Shown: positions 34,801 to 47,426 of the stretch, in pieces
How positions within the stretch are numbered: position 1 is the first letter of the stretch
Layout of the letters: each line of letters opens with the position of its first letter
Assembly (NCBI RefSeq): GCF_028640845.1
Contig: NC_080541.1
Coordinates: 178,352,502 to 178,416,501, forward strand
Origin: Ahaetulla prasina
Taxonomy: Eukaryota > Chordata > Lepidosauria > Squamata > Colubridae
Reading direction: 5' to 3'
Length of the DNA stretch: 64,000 nucleotides
Notes under the pieces: generated by a model
What the model was told of the DNA's origin: nothing
Databases searched by the model: none
What the model saw: only the letters and a program-made list of their open reading frames with translations
Position numbers and translations under genes: made by a program

Positions 34801-37054
34801 AGAAAATTCAAACAGAATCTTACATCATCAAAGATTTTAGCATTCTTATTTAGGATATTTTATGTTGCTTTTCTAGACTAAAATAAAGTCAGTGTGGTGT
34901 AGTTCTAGACTAGAGTCCTAGGGTTAAACCTATCTTTAACCATGTAAGTTCACTTGGTGAGTTTAGGCCAGTCACTATCTCCTAGTCTTTGCTTCACAGG
35001 GTTGTTTCAGGAAAAATTGAATATCCTAATACCTAACCTTTGACCTTCTGAAGAAAGGGCAAGATGAGATTCTCATAAATAAACAGTAAATGTTCTTCCA
35101 AACTAATCTACTATTAATAAATATGCAACAATGCAATATTGAATCCAGAATATAAAAAATTGTGAAAAATGATCTGAAGATCTAAAAAAAGTAGAACCTT
35201 ATACTTAGTGATATTACAAAATACATTTAACAGTTAAAAGAAGAATTAAAAAAATGACCAAGTGAACTTTTCTCAAAGTAGCTTGAATGCTATCTCTGAG
35301 ATTTGCCCAAAAAAGAAAAAAAAAAGAGTAATTTCAGGTCAGGGAGTTCCACAAATAAGCAAATACCATGGGAAACTGGTTTGATTTATTTATATATTCA
35401 TTCTGTTTATTCTAGCTGTCTCAATGGCATATCTATAAACAAGGTCTCCATGAGTCAGTCCAATATATTTAACCAAATGTTTTAATTTTCAGAATTTGCA
35501 TACTCCGTTGGCTCTGTTTCAAGTGTTGTGAATGTATTTTGGTGTATATTTATTTTTATCTTTTTAGAAATAAAACACTTAAATGTCCTAAGCTAGGTTA
35601 CATTTACATGTAACACTAATAACAGGCAAAAATGTTTGATTGTATGTGCTAAATACAAATTACTGACATTTTTTCTCTCATACCATTTTGATCATGATCC
35701 CAGGTACCCCAAATGAATTTTCTTCGTTTTTCTAACATTTATATAGATCAGGGGTGTCAAACTCAATTTTGGCAGCATCCAGTCTGTGCGCTGCTTAGAT
35801 CTGGCCTGCAGGGCCCATCTGGAAACAGCAAAGGAGTGGCCCCGGGTGTCTCTGCTAGCAAAAATCGGGTGTGGGAGGGGTTCATGCGCCCCCGCCCCCT
35901 GCAACCGCCTTTGGAGGCCTCCAGGAGGCCTTCCAGGCCCAAAATGGGGCCTCCGGAGTGCTCCAGGAGGCTGTCCTTGACTCAGAAGGTTATAAAAGGG
36001 AGGAAAAGTAAAATATTTTACCTTTCAGGCTTGCAGGATTCTGCTACTATAGCTTATGTCAATAATTTATAGTTCTAGTCTTCCTACGGAGTCAGTTTCT
36101 TGATCTGGTCTCTCCCATAAGGTTATCAAGTAGATCAAGTAATTATTAAAAAAACAAAATCTCAGAAATGTACGCCTCCCTATTTTTATAAGTTTATAAA
36201 ACCATGTCTAAGGAGGTGCGGTCCTGTATCACACCGACCATGGCCACACCCCAATTGCCACAGCCACGCCCACACCTGGCCCTCCAAGGTCAAACCCAAT
36301 CCTGATGTGGCCCTCAATGAAATTGAATTTGACACCCCTAATATAGACTGTAAGGTCTAATTATGTCATTCATCCTCACTGTGTGCCTTTCTCCTTTTCT
36401 CTGTTACTCTACAGGAGGAATGGGCTCCTTCCATGCTATGGTGAACTGTATGGTACATGTTGTGATGTACTTCTATTATGCGCTCTCAGCTGCAGGACCT
36501 GCTTTCCAAAAGTACCTCTGGTGGAAGAAGCACATCACTGCCATTCAACTGGTAAGTAAGAAAGGGAAAAGGACAGGCAAATTATGCCAGCATTTTTGAT
36601 TCAGTTATACAAATCATCTTTGGTCACTTCGTCTGATTCTGTTTCTTTTGAATAGCTAATTACAGAAAATTGATAACCTAATTTGATATTTGTTGCCTAT
36701 GTTGAGCTTTCCCTTTTCTTCTAAGGATTACCCATCATTGCCTGTGAGTAGAATGAGTTCTATCTGTCACCTTTACTTATTTCATCTGTGCCTTGTTTCT
36801 GTTTCTAGCTGCAGTTTGTGATTGTCTCCATCCACATCTCCCAGTACTACTTCATGCCTGACTGCAAATATCAGTTCCCAATCTTCATCCACCTCATCTG
36901 GATTTATGGAGTTATATTCTTCATTCTCTTCTCCAACTTCTGGTACCAGTCGTATACCAAAGGCAAGCGTCTGCCCAAGTTCATGACACAACCTCAGCAA
37001 AATGGTTTCCATGAGAATGGTGCCATTGCTAATGGCAAAGTCAAAGCCAACTAG
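28858..37054 (+). CDS. ELOVL1: ELOVL1, very-long-chain fatty acid elongase 1 (complete coding region, 7 coding exons)
   Basis: ER membrane 3-ketoacyl-CoA synthase that condenses malonyl-CoA with saturated and monounsaturated C20-C26 acyl-CoAs, feeding sphingolipid synthesis. Coding exons: 28858-28903 (exon from 28836), 31841-32031, 33223-33303, 33521-33577, 33963-34068, 36415-36551, 36809-37054; all introns GT-AG and phases fit, giving 287 aa (human 279). Visible motifs: KxxExxDT (KIIELMDT, residues 118-125), the catalytic histidine box HIFHH (141-145, bases 34008-34022), an NxxxHxxMYxYY block in the 36415 exon, TxxQxxQ across the last junction, and a KxKxx-type ER-retention end KVKAN (283-287). 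Several hydrophobic membrane spans are visible. The start was chosen because its exon follows a good acceptor and joins in frame to the family-conserved DPRI..YPLM segment. A further, non-coding exon lies near 19.0 kb. Identity is supported by the motifs and by CDC20 lying convergent downstream. Confidence 0.97.
29050..30850 (-). mobile_element. Tc1/mariner transposon remnant with an internal insertion
   Basis: The minus-strand frame 29560-29240 has transposase words [34 protein letters not shown] and [18 protein letters not shown], typical of Tc1-type transposases around the second and third catalytic acids. The D and E contexts are degraded. The N-terminal half (about 30300-30600) is separated from the rest by unrelated sequence at about 29790-30290. 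It lies in the second ELOVL1 intron. Confidence 0.75.
31015..31794 (+). mobile_element. 5'-truncated L1 LINE with 17-bp target duplication
   Basis: The plus strand encodes the ORF2 C-terminus ([20 protein letters not shown] near 31110-31180), then a G-rich 3'UTR (about 31680-31750) and an A tail. The target duplication AAAAGATTGAATGTGTT is perfect: 30998-31014 and 31795-31811. The right copy ends 29 bp before an ELOVL1 exon. Confidence 0.92.
32032..33222 (+). other. ELOVL1 intron, no feature seen
   Basis: AT-rich unique intron sequence between the 31841-32031 and 33223-33303 exons. Confidence 0.6.
34420..34625 (+). mobile_element. Squamate SINE fragment plus A/T-rich tail
   Basis: GTTGACTCAGCCTTCCATCC, GGGGGCAATATGCTGACTC and GGCGGTATATAAGTC are words of a common squamate SINE. 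A TTTA repeat and TTATACCGCCCTTCTTACC, the reverse tail of another element, follow at about 34575-34625. Confidence 0.7.
34870..35090 (+). mobile_element. Decayed tRNA-derived SINE
   Basis: GTGTGGTGTAGTTCTAGACT and GTTTAGGCCAGTCAC correspond to the A-box and CORE-like parts of the element at 23213. It ends with ATAAATAAACAG. Confidence 0.5.
35749..36340. mobile_element. hAT element in ELOVL1 intron
   Basis: Ends CAGGGGTGTCAAACTCAATT...AATTGAATTTGACACCCCTA, flanked by ATATAGAT/ATATAGAC (35741-35748 and 36341-36348). Length 592 bp with no intact frame. It sits about 75 bp before the 36415 exon. Confidence 0.92.
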
Positions 37055-37875
37055 GGGTAGGTTCAACTAGCCCCATATCTGGGCTTCTTAACCAGATCAA
37101 GTGCCTACAGACTGTTATCTTGCAGTTCCAAACCACCTTCCCAACTGCCCTGTTTCCCTCGTTGCCTCGCTTTCATCTTTCCCCAAGGGAGACAGGCTGC
37201 CTGGGCTGTCGGTGCTGAATCCAGCCCAAGGCCTCCAAAGTGCCTATGTCTGCCCTGGGCTGGGCTCCCTTCAGAGCTGGACCAAAGCAGAACCCTGACA
37301 GATGGGACACATTTATCCACTTAATTCTATGTACACAATGTGATCTAGGTGGGGATTTTTGTTACTTTGCTCTCCCTAAGTTTGTGTTGTCATTTATTAA
37401 TTCTGTTTTATTTACCATTGGTGTTCTGCCATTCCTACTCCTTTCCTACTTGAATGTAAGTAGTCCCTTTTTGCTGGGGGTGGGAAATAATTCCTCCTGG
37501 AGATAACTTTTCCTGCTCTGTGTGCAGATGGGGTACTACTAGGCAAGTCTTACTGCCTTGGCTGTATTCCTGTATTGCTCCGCAGCTTCGGCTGCTTTGA
37601 TCCCAGGACCTTAGCAATAACTCTGGACTTCAATCTCCATATGGCTTGATGACTGCAAGCTCTTATTGCACTGAGGCCCAGGGAGAAGAAATAGGACCCT
37701 ATTGTCCAGCTTGTATGCCATTGCTCTGTGTGCCTTTTAAAACATTATTGGATCTGCCCCAAAGAACAGAGGCTCCCTATAATCTAAATTTTGGGGAGAA
37801 CTTCTCAAGAGGAGGTATATCCCTCCTGAATTTTCCATTTGTATTCACAGAAATAAATGGATAGAAAGAGAATAC
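37055..37875 (+). other. ELOVL1: ELOVL1 3'UTR and candidate poly(A) signals
   Basis: After the TAG at 37052-37054 the sequence is unique and moderately GC-rich. The first consensus AATAAA is at 37852-37857, which would give a 3'UTR of about 0.8 kb; another AATAAA is at 38501-38506. Which one is used cannot be decided here. Confidence 0.55.
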
Positions 37876-40800
37876 TCATTCTGTTCTTGATTTCAAGGCC
37901 TTGATCATTGGTTGGTTGGGCCTGATGTGCGAAAAGAACTTTACTTGTAAGTAGTACGTTAATATTGATTTTCAGTTCCAATGACTACTGCTTCTTGCAG
38001 TGAATTGGTGTCTTAGTTGAAGTTGGTTTACTAGATGAGAGGAGCTGAAAAACTGAGATCAGAGTCCTGTGAAGCATTGTAATAGAGTGATGGCTATGTT
38101 CTGGCTCATCCACAGTGCATTGTGTCAGGCATCAGATTATTTCTGCTCAAGAACACAGGAATTGAAATTCATATTTTACTAGTTTTCTGGGTCTACAGAA
38201 TACCTTCGCTCAAAGTTCAATACAGCATTTAAGTCCTTGGCTTCTGGTTTGTCCTGTCTGCTATTCCAGGCAGGACAGTGTTAATTTCTTTCTCTCCTTA
38301 TATGGACACTCCTTCAGGCCAGATGCTTTCCTCTTTGCACTGGCTTAGGTTCTTGGTGAAGCTCAAACTACTGGGCATTATCCTCCTGGGCTTGAAAAGA
38401 CCTGTAGTCCTTGGTGCTATTGCCTATGGTCTGGTTGAGTGTGATAAGTGGAAAAGCTACAAATACTGTGTGTAGGGCATACAAAATAATTCTGCAATAG
38501 AATAAATTGGAAAAGTAATCTTAGTAGCAGATCTTAGATCTGTATTGCATCCTAAATTTAGAGTGCCAAAATATGAAAGCAAGGATATATTGGCAAATAT
38601 AAAAAGCTAAGGCACTAAGAATACCTTTTATGTTGTTAGAATAAACTTGTATTGGTCTCTCTACCTCAGTGCTAGGGGTAGACTAACCCAGAATCTAGAT
38701 TATGTGCCATAAACAATGCTGTATATACTATTGAAGAGATTTGTATAACCCAGAATATTTTGATACATTCATTGGCCATTCTGATATAAGGCAATCTTGT
38801 TTAAAAGCCTTTAAGCTAAGTTCACTGTTAGGTTGAAATAGGTTTTGTAACACTACTTGCCTTTCCACTGCTGATTATCCTGCTGTGTACTGTTTCCCCA
38901 CCTGTGTGTGAGAAACCCTAAAACAATGCTAATGGCAACCTTTAAAACTGATACAATGTTTGACTGAGAAGCTTTTACAATGTAGGGGATACTTAGGGGT
39001 ATAATTTGGAAAAAAGTAAAAGATACTTGTTTGTTCGCCTATATGTGTGCCTACTCTCAACATTTTTTGCTGTACTTAATGGATCAATATTCGATGATAA
39101 TCATGCAAAGGTGACGAAAAATCAATATGTGACACTGTTCCCAAATTAGGCAGTATAGCTGACCCATTCTAAAATGCTCTTTTTTGTAAACCTGAAGTAA
39201 ATTTCTGTCCTATGAATCATTGGTTCGCATGCAATCTAATGAACAGGCATTTATGGAGTTTTATTATTTTCAGCATTTTTTACAAGTGCTGATTTTAGTA
39301 CTTGTCAGTCAAATAACATTCATGTTACCCTAGTGTCTTTCTGATGTGGTGCATTTTTGAATAGCCACGTGCCTTCTAAATAGGATGTAGTTAACTGCTC
39401 TAAATTTTGAGTGCGATTATCTGCAGTTTTCTGAATGAGTAGGTATCAGAATTGTTCGCTTACACTAGATAATAAGGCTTCAATATAGTTTCAATTAGCT
39501 TTCTACAGGTCTGGTGTTGTAGACATTCAGGTAGTCCTTGACTTACAAGTGCGATTGGGATTGATTTACGGTCATAAGTTGTCATGGTTGTAGGTGGAGG
39601 CACCCAGTGACTGGACCCAATTTTACATTTTTGTGGTCATTAAGTAAATCACCATCATTATACAAATCGTTATGTGAACAGTGTGGTCCTGTGAACCTGT
39701 TCCTCTGAATGTTTTTGCAGGAAAAATTAGCAAACTGATCACATGATTGTGGGATATTGCAGTTGATCATAAAGTTGAGCCAGTTGCCAAGTACTCAAAT
39801 TATGGTCATGTGACTGTAAGGCTGTATATGGCATATTTTATGATGGGCAGACATGCTTAACAGGCCGTAAAGAACAAGAACCCATTCCAGGCCCATTGTA
39901 TTTTCAAATGATCCTAAGTCAAGGACTACCTGTATGAAATCCAAAAGAGAACTCTATCACATATGGGAAGAGAAGTGTTTACACCTCCTTGGGCACAAGC
40001 AGTTTCACTTAGTTATAACTATGGATAGATTTCATAAGATAACTGTAATAGGCTACACTTCAAAATAAGCCTGGAATATTAATGCTTTATTTGCCCTACT
40101 GATGAATTGGACCAACTCCTGAATATTAAAATATATTTTATTCATGTAATCTGAATTATCTTACTGCATCGCTTTATTTATTAAATTTGTACACAGCCCA
40201 ATTCCCAACCAGTTGTCAAAATAGTTACCCTATAGATTTTATCTGCTAAAATGGCAATTGTCTAATAACCTCTACTATCATTTTGATTACCTAGAGCAGA
40301 TCATTTTCATCATTTTTTCCATAAGACCCAAGAATCATGGAAAAGCTCCAGTGCTTGGCAAAGATGAGCTGAGGCTAATATTGGTCTTGATTAGGCTTGG
40401 CTTTTCACAATTTCCACTCAATCAGAAGGCAGTAAAATCATTTGTAAGACTGTTCAAGTTACAGTTGATTTGATTGAGGCTAAAAAAACCATAGAAGTGC
40501 TAGGTTCAGTCAAGCAACTATTCCATAACTGCTGAGGCTGATTTCAAAGAAAATAGTTTTGGAAGAGCAGACTTAAATATCAGCACACATAGTTCAGTAA
40601 AAACACTGGGTTCAGCTAAGCAAATTTGCAATATCTATCTGTTTGGTAAGGCAACAATAGTTGGCAAGCAAAATTCTTAGTTTCATATTTCCCAATAAAA
40701 TTGTTGGTCCGTAACAGGATGTTGCATCTTGAGGTTGATAAACTGTCACAATCATCCTACATAGTATTTGTATTGGTGCATGAGGGCACCAGCTTCAATT

Positions 40801-41050
40801 ACAACTTGAAAACATACGTTATTTCAAATCCCAGACTAATATTTCAGGTTAACTTCAGTTCTGAAACCTACAATAATCTGTCCCACAACTCAAGGGGTGG
40901 AAGAGGGAAGCTAAATTGTTCCCCGAAAGTCAAGAAAAGACCAAACCTAAGACAATTTGCCTAGTAATAAAGCTTTCAGAGTGATTTAGAAAAGGAACAC
41001 TATCAGTTGCATCAGGAGGAGAGTCTGGTCTTTTATTTTTCTTCAATAGA
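37876..41050. other. Convergent intergenic spacer between ELOVL1 and CDC20
   Basis: AT-rich, mostly unique sequence. It holds a TA-flanked MITE at 39528-39932 and a short SINE-like A/T tail near 40172. No open frame with recognisable protein similarity is seen. Confidence 0.6.
39528..39932. mobile_element. TA-flanked MITE (CAGGTAGTCCT family)
   Basis: Ends CAGGTAGTCCTTGACTTAC...CTAAGTCAAGGACTACCTG; TA follows the right end. Located in the ELOVL1-CDC20 spacer. Confidence 0.8.
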
Positions 41051-41053
41051 TAG

Positions 41054-41189
41054 TTTATTTTTATTACAATGGTATACAAGCCAAGTCCTAGCAAACAGCC
41101 AATATCAATTAAAGTCATTCCCACCATTTGTGATTCATATATCAATCCATATACCAACGTTATTTCTAAAGGAGAGCGAAATATTTATT
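41054..41189 (-). promoter_or_regulatory. CDC20: CDC20 poly(A) signal candidates
   Basis: On the minus strand AATAAA occurs at 41184-41189 (about 56 nt past the stop) and as overlapping copies at 41054-41065 (about 180 nt past the stop). The latter gives a more usual 3'UTR length. ELOVL1 converges from the left, so both transcripts end in this spacer. Confidence 0.4.
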
Positions 41190-41244
41190 AATAGTTTAAA
41201 ATTCTGTACATAAAGCAATAGATTGGAAGGGAGTTAGATGAAAC

Positions 41245-44200
41245 TCAGCGAATTCCTTGATGGATAATGCTGGTTTTAGTACTGCTCTCTTTCTCTTTCT
41301 TGCGTGCTGGGTCCAACTCAAAGCAACGCCAAAGCCTCAGTGTTTCATCTGCTGCTGCTGAAGCAACTGTGGTTCCATCTGGGCTCATAGTTAAGCTTAA
41401 CACCCTAGCAGTGTGACCTAAGGAAAGATATTTTACAAATGACTAAATGATAGTTGGTAATCTATTCGAGTTGGCATAGGGATTTTTCTTTGTGGAATAG
41501 AGCACCATAACCTGTATATTAAACTAATCCAATCCAGGAAAAGCAATCATTTTGGCCACTGGCACATTTGTATTTAGGAGCAAAACAAAAAATCTCACAC
41601 ATTTACAAAAGAGCTGCTCCACAGCCAGATTTAAAACATCAATTTACCAGGCAAGAAAATAGCCCTTAACATGCAGTCTATCCCTGTGGGAAGTTTGGTG
41701 GGCCCAAAGACAATTTTGTAAGTATGTTTTAAGATTTGTGCTGATGTCCGTGTCCTGTAATTATATAAAAAACTTTTAAAAGTGAGACAGGGATGCCGTT
41801 AGGTGCCAGGAGAAATTGTTGGTACACATTGATGTTCATGGGCTTCTTAGTACCTTCATTGATGTAATTGCAGTATTTTCACAATGGGTCTTACCTTTCA
41901 ACTCAGTGACCTTTGACATAGATGGGTATTTCCACACTACCAGTTGGTTTTGAGCAAACCCGTGACCAGACACAAGTTCTTTATAGTTTGTAGACCATAG
42001 TACTGCACAGACCTATTAACACCAGAAAGTGTCCAATAAATAAAATATTGACTGGATATAACCTTACGTGGAAAAAAATGCAGCATGTTAAATTTAAAGT
42101 GTTGAAATAATCCTTACCATTCTTTGAAATGTATTAAGCAAACCTACCTGGGACTGTGCATCTACTGTGTTGAGGCAACTCCCAGAACACACATTCCAGA
42201 TCCTTATGTGGCGATCACTTGTTCCACCTCCTGTAGCCAGCACATTGGATTGCCATGGACTCCAAGCCACAGCCTAAGGGGCAAAGTGTACTGTTGTCAT
42301 CATTATCTGTGATTAGCAATACTGTGTTTGCAAACTATAGATAGTCCTCATTTTTGCAGAGGCAACTGGGCCATTAAGCAAAGAGATTACTAAGTGAAAT
42401 TGCAATTATGCTTATGGTCTTACTTCAGTTTTCCTTTGTTTTACAGACCTGTGAAGGTCATAAAGTTACTTTTTCATTACAGTCATAACTACAAATGGTT
42501 GATAAATGAGGCAATTGCTAAACAAGGACTACCTATCATTTAAGAAGCTTTATTAAAATGCTATCATTTTAATTTGTCTTGTTTATTTTACAAACTGCTG
42601 TGGGAACTTAAAAATGGCTACCATTTTGGACTTTAAAAATCACATCTACAATCAAGATTTGTTTACTGTATTACAAATTCCAGTTTCCAAGAGAACCTAA
42701 ATTGCCATGGTTTGGATTCAGATCACACTGCAAGCTGCAGAACTTGGTTAAAGAGCTACCCAAATGACCATTAATTGAGCTTTATACCATATAATTTTGT
42801 ACCAAGATGTATGGCTACTCTCTAAATACAGATAGGTACTCACCTTAACAGCTCCCTGATGTTGTGTAAAAGTTTGCACAGGACGTGGTGACCAGTTGTC
42901 CCCTTGAGCAACAGACCATATATTTACAAGATTGTCATTGCCTCCACTGGCCAAGTAACGGCCATCAGGTGCCCATTTTAGCCCACATACTTCTTGTGTA
43001 TGACCAGCAAGTGTTGCCACATGGTGTTCTGCCACACGCACATCATGATGATGTATGTGACCAGTCCGTGATCCACTGTAAGAGAAAATTAGCATATTCT
43101 CCTATGTCAAATGTACTGGAAGGCCAATGTAATATATTTTCTCTTCACTATGAAAAATTATAAGCCATATGCCTCTTCCCCATCAGTGCCCATGAGATAT
43201 CCCAGTTTTGGTTAGAAATTATTACCTGGACAGGATGTAGCTATTCCAACTTAAAGAACTCACACGGGATGAATGACTGACCATATTTCGTAGACGCTTT
43301 TTCTGCTGGATGTCCCATAACTAAAATCAATATAAACAGAGTCCAAATACCCAACTTTATTAATTTTTATTGTCTCATGGAATACAGCCCAAGCACAAGG
43401 CTGTCCCACTTGTTATGAACGTATTTCATCTCAGACATGTAGAAATGAGAAATCAATCAAATCATGGCCATAAGGACTATCAAAGGAAGCAGCTCATAGT
43501 TTTCCAATCCAAAGTGTAACAAGTCCACATTGGTTTAAAAATCAAATGTCTCTCGGGTTTCCCTCCAAAAGAAATTTAACTTGCTTTAATATTAAAATAT
43601 TTATTTTTTTATTCTTCTCTGTCTCATTATCAGAATATTAGGTCATTAAATACAGCCTCAATTGCCTCACCTGGACCTCGGCATTACTTGTGCCAATTGC
43701 AAGGTAATTTCCTTCTCTGATCCATGAAACAGAAGAGATGTAGTCATCAGGGTTTTCCATTTGCATGAGCTGGATTATTTCTCTGGAATCATAATTCCAT
43801 AGATACACTGATTTATCCAGAGCCACGGCCAAAAAATTGAGGGAGCTCCAATCAACTAAGTTCAGATCTAAATGAGAACAATACACACTAGTTTGGAAAC
43901 ATAAAGCCAAGTCAAATAAAGATACAATCCCTTCCTGCCTCTCCACGGTAGCCATATCCAATACAACTTTAGTTCAGCATTCAATACCATCATTCCAGAC
44001 GTTCTAACTAAACTAAACCAGCTAACAGTACCTGAACACACTTATAAGTAGATCATAAGTTTCCTAACAGGAAGCGGCAGGTGAAGCTAAGCAGAATCAC
44101 ATTGGATACCGGCACAGCCCAACCCCTCTAAGGATGTGTGCTCTCCACTTCTCTCTATATATTAAAGACTACATCTCAAATGATCCATCTGTTAAACTAC

Positions 44201-46816
44201 AGAAGTTTGCAGATGCTACAACAGTGATTAGTCTCATTTGAGACGATAATGAATCCGCATGCAGGCAGGAGGTTGAACGACTAGCCTTATGGTGCAACCG
44301 GAACAATTTGGAACTGAACACACTCAAAACCGTAGAAATGATGGTAGACTTTAGGAGAAACCTTCCAATAATACCACCTCTTAACAATACTAGACAACAT
44401 AGTATCAACGGTAGAGACCTTCACATTTCTAGATTCTATCATATCTCACGACCTAAAATGGATACCTAACATCAAAAACGTCATCAAAAAAGCACCACAA
44501 AGAATGTTCTTTCTGCGCCAACTCAGGAAGCTCAAACTGTCATCTGCACCTCTATAACTGTGGTTTGTTCTGCAACCCAACAAGACAGACAGACTTCAGA
44601 GGATAATTACAACTGTAGAAAAAACAATTGCTACCAACCTGCCTTCCATTGAGGGCCTGTATACTGCAAGAGTCAAAAAGAGGGCTGTGAAAATATTTAT
44701 AAACCCCTCACATCCTGGACATAAACTATTTCAACTCCTACCCTCAAAACGACGCTATAGAGCACTGCACACCAGAACAACAAGAACAGTTTTTCCCCTA
44801 ATGCCATCACTCTGCTAAACAAGTAATTCCTTCAACACTGTCAAACTATTCACTAAGTCTGCATTACTATTACTATTAATCTTCTCATCATTCCTATCAA
44901 CCATCTCCTCCCACTTACGACTGCATGACTGTAACTTTGTTGCTTGTATCATTACGATTTATATTGTTTCCTAGTATGATTCGATTGCTTATTTGTACCC
45001 TATGACTATCATTAAGTGTTGTACCTTATGATTCTTAACAAATGTATTTTTTCTTTTTATGTACACTGAGAGCGTATGCACCAAAGACAAATTCCTTGTG
45101 TGTCCAATCACACTTGGCCAATAAAGAATTCGAATCGAATTAAATCGAATCTACAATATAGGTGCATAAAAAAGCTGTAATATGGCAGAGGAAATAGGTG
45201 TCCTCTGCACTTTGGAACAGTCCTACTAAAATTAAACTCCAAATCCATGGCTACTTACAGTAATCATTTCGAATGTCTGGGGCATCTAGAATCCGCTCTG
45301 ACACAGAGGCTATGTATCTGTTTAACTTCCTTGTGGAGCCTGGTGTGCTCTTCTGGCTGTAGAGCACTTTGAGATTGTTCTGGTATCCTGGAAAAGAGGT
45401 AACATAGTTATCAGCATAAATCAAGAAAAAACTCAATGTTCCTATAATTCCAAGCTAACGGTCAATGAAAATTTTGGGAAATTTTCCCAATTAGAGGGCG
45501 CTAGCTGGATTTCTTTCAATATTTCAGACATCAATCTTAACATATTCAACAGGTAATATGTTACAGAAGAATATAAGAGATACTATAGAGTTCATTTTCT
45601 AGGGCAGTGAAGGACTGCATTATGAGAAAGTCAAGTTTTGTTCTTTTTTTCAAAACAAGCTGAACATAAACTAATTGAAGTTAGCATCACTGCTGTTTTA
45701 CAGAAAATGCAAAAAAAAGCATTTTTTTCCAGTGTGGTTCTAAATAGCCACTTGAAACAAAATAAAAAAAAATAAAAAAGTTTGTAAAAAAGTCTATAGT
45801 TGTCAGCTTGCTAATTGAACATCCCTAAACTAATTCTCATTAAAACAAAACAGCAGAACAATGGAATCAATTTGAATGAACTGGATTATGGACCACTGTT
45901 GCAATACCAATTTAGAAGCTAGATATTATTGGTAGGAGCTTTTATCCACAAGGGATGCATCTGGAAACCCACCATGCACTTCACTTTTCGATTTACTCTT
46001 GTGTTAAATAAGCCCAATGTAGATTTACCTTCAGGGGCATTCTGAGGTTTCCCACTTAGTCGCAGGATTTTTGCCTCTTCTACATCAAAACCATTAAGAT
46101 TCATTGCCCAGGCTTTCTGATGCTCCTTGGAGGGGGAGAAAACACTAAGAAATCAATAATACTGTACTTGATCACAGAATTCAGTAAGTACAAACTTGTG
46201 TGACCATCACTGTACCAGACATTTAAACTCTTTACCTTCTTGGTCGGTGTCTCTTCAGAGGATTCCTCTTTGGTTAAGAGAAAATTGGCCACATCCATTT
46301 GCATAGCACTACGATTAGGGATGTATCTATCACCTCCAGTTTTGTTTGGAGTATTTTGTGATTTGGAACCAGACTTGCCTGCAAAACAGAGATTTCATTA
46401 ATCTGTATCCCCTCGGATAATTGCTAGCCTGAAAGCACGATTCTTTTATTGCTTTCCTCACAGTGTCATTAAGATAAACATCTTAATGTTTGTCTCCAGC
46501 ACTGGAAAACAAATTGGACACTAGAAGAGAACAAAAAGTTGGCACTTAATGACTGATTTCATCACATACAGTGAGGTTTATCCATCTACTGGTTATAACA
46601 CATCTTACCTGGTGTTTTGGAAGGAGTCTTGCTGGTACTATGAGGCCTGTTAGCTGGTTTCATAGGTGAAGGAGCTATGGCATCTGAGGCCGATCCAGTG
46701 CTGGGTGCAGCACCATCCTTAGCCTTACGCTGCCATCTTGCAGGAGGTACATTTGGTATCGGGGCATCAAGTTTCAACAGCCCGTGCAAATCACTCTCAA
46801 ACAGAAATTGTGCCAT
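41245..46816 (-). CDS. CDC20: CDC20, APC/C co-activator (complete coding region, 10 coding exons)
   Basis: WD40 activator of the anaphase-promoting complex and target of the spindle checkpoint. Coding exons on the minus strand: 46816-46609, 46378-46236, 46125-46029, 45387-45259, 43867-43671, 43320-43226, 43075-42844, 42273-42148, 42012-41895, 41417-41245; all phases fit and give 505 aa (human 499). Visible elements: basic N-terminal region, C-box DRYIPNR (86-92), the MAD2-binding KILRL motif in the 46125 exon, seven WD blades, and the C-terminal APC/C-binding IR tail (IHQGIR). The human KEN box reads KEE here (106-108) and the CRY box reads NRY (172-174). The ATG is 12 bp inside an exon that starts at 46828, and a non-coding exon lies upstream. 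The 1.4-kb intron between 45259 and 43867 holds an L2-like LINE. Identity is near certain. Confidence 0.98.
42339..42535. mobile_element. Short TA-type MITE in a CDC20 intron
   Basis: ATAGTCCTCATTTTTGCAGA...AACAAGGACTACCTA inverted ends, same family as 39528. It lies between the exons at 42148-42273 and 42844-43075. Confidence 0.65.
44050..45152 (+). mobile_element. L2-like LINE in CDC20 intron, antisense to the gene
   Basis: The plus strand has decayed ORF2 C-terminal coding (words for SDDNES, DPSHP-like and RRYRAL-like blocks with frameshifts), the 3'UTR CTTGTGTGTCCAATCACAC, and an unusual tail of ATTCGAATCGAATTAAATCG at about 45128-45152. Same family as 1828-2465. Confidence 0.85.
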
Positions 46817-47426
46817 AGGGATGCAATGCTGTGAAATCAGAGCCAGGGAAGAATAAGTAAGTTGATCTCAGAGAAGGAGTAAAACAAGAACATCAGAAAA
46901 ATGACTCATCTGCATCCACAGGATAGCTATAGGTTCACAAACCTTATTCCAGAATAACAAACCAGATAAGATTCAGGTGATTAATGTGGCCCTTATGAGC
47001 ACAAGTGGCAAGAAAAGACCACCCTCCTTTAATATTTTGCTTTTCCCCCTCCCGCAAAGTCCCCACAATCTGGGCAAAAATAGCTCAACAGGGTGGAGCT
47101 GTCTTTGTACTTAACGGTTTAATTTCTGAAGATTTAACCAGCAAAACTATCGCAAGACAAAATAGTATTTTTTCTCTTACTGCGATAAGTTTGCTGATTC
47201 AAAGCAGCAGGCTTTCTTCCTCATACAATTTCCGGGTCTGTTTTTGACACTTGGGGGCGGCAGGGGTGGGGGGAGCGGGGAAACATCTCGTGCACCGCGG
47301 CAGAATACATTGCAAAGAATATTGGGCAGAAAAGCTAAAGGACGGGAAGAAATCGAGAACCAGAAGAAAAACAAAAATGCTTTTAGGATCCTAAAAAAAC
47401 TCGGGTCGGCGGAACCTCTTACTTAC

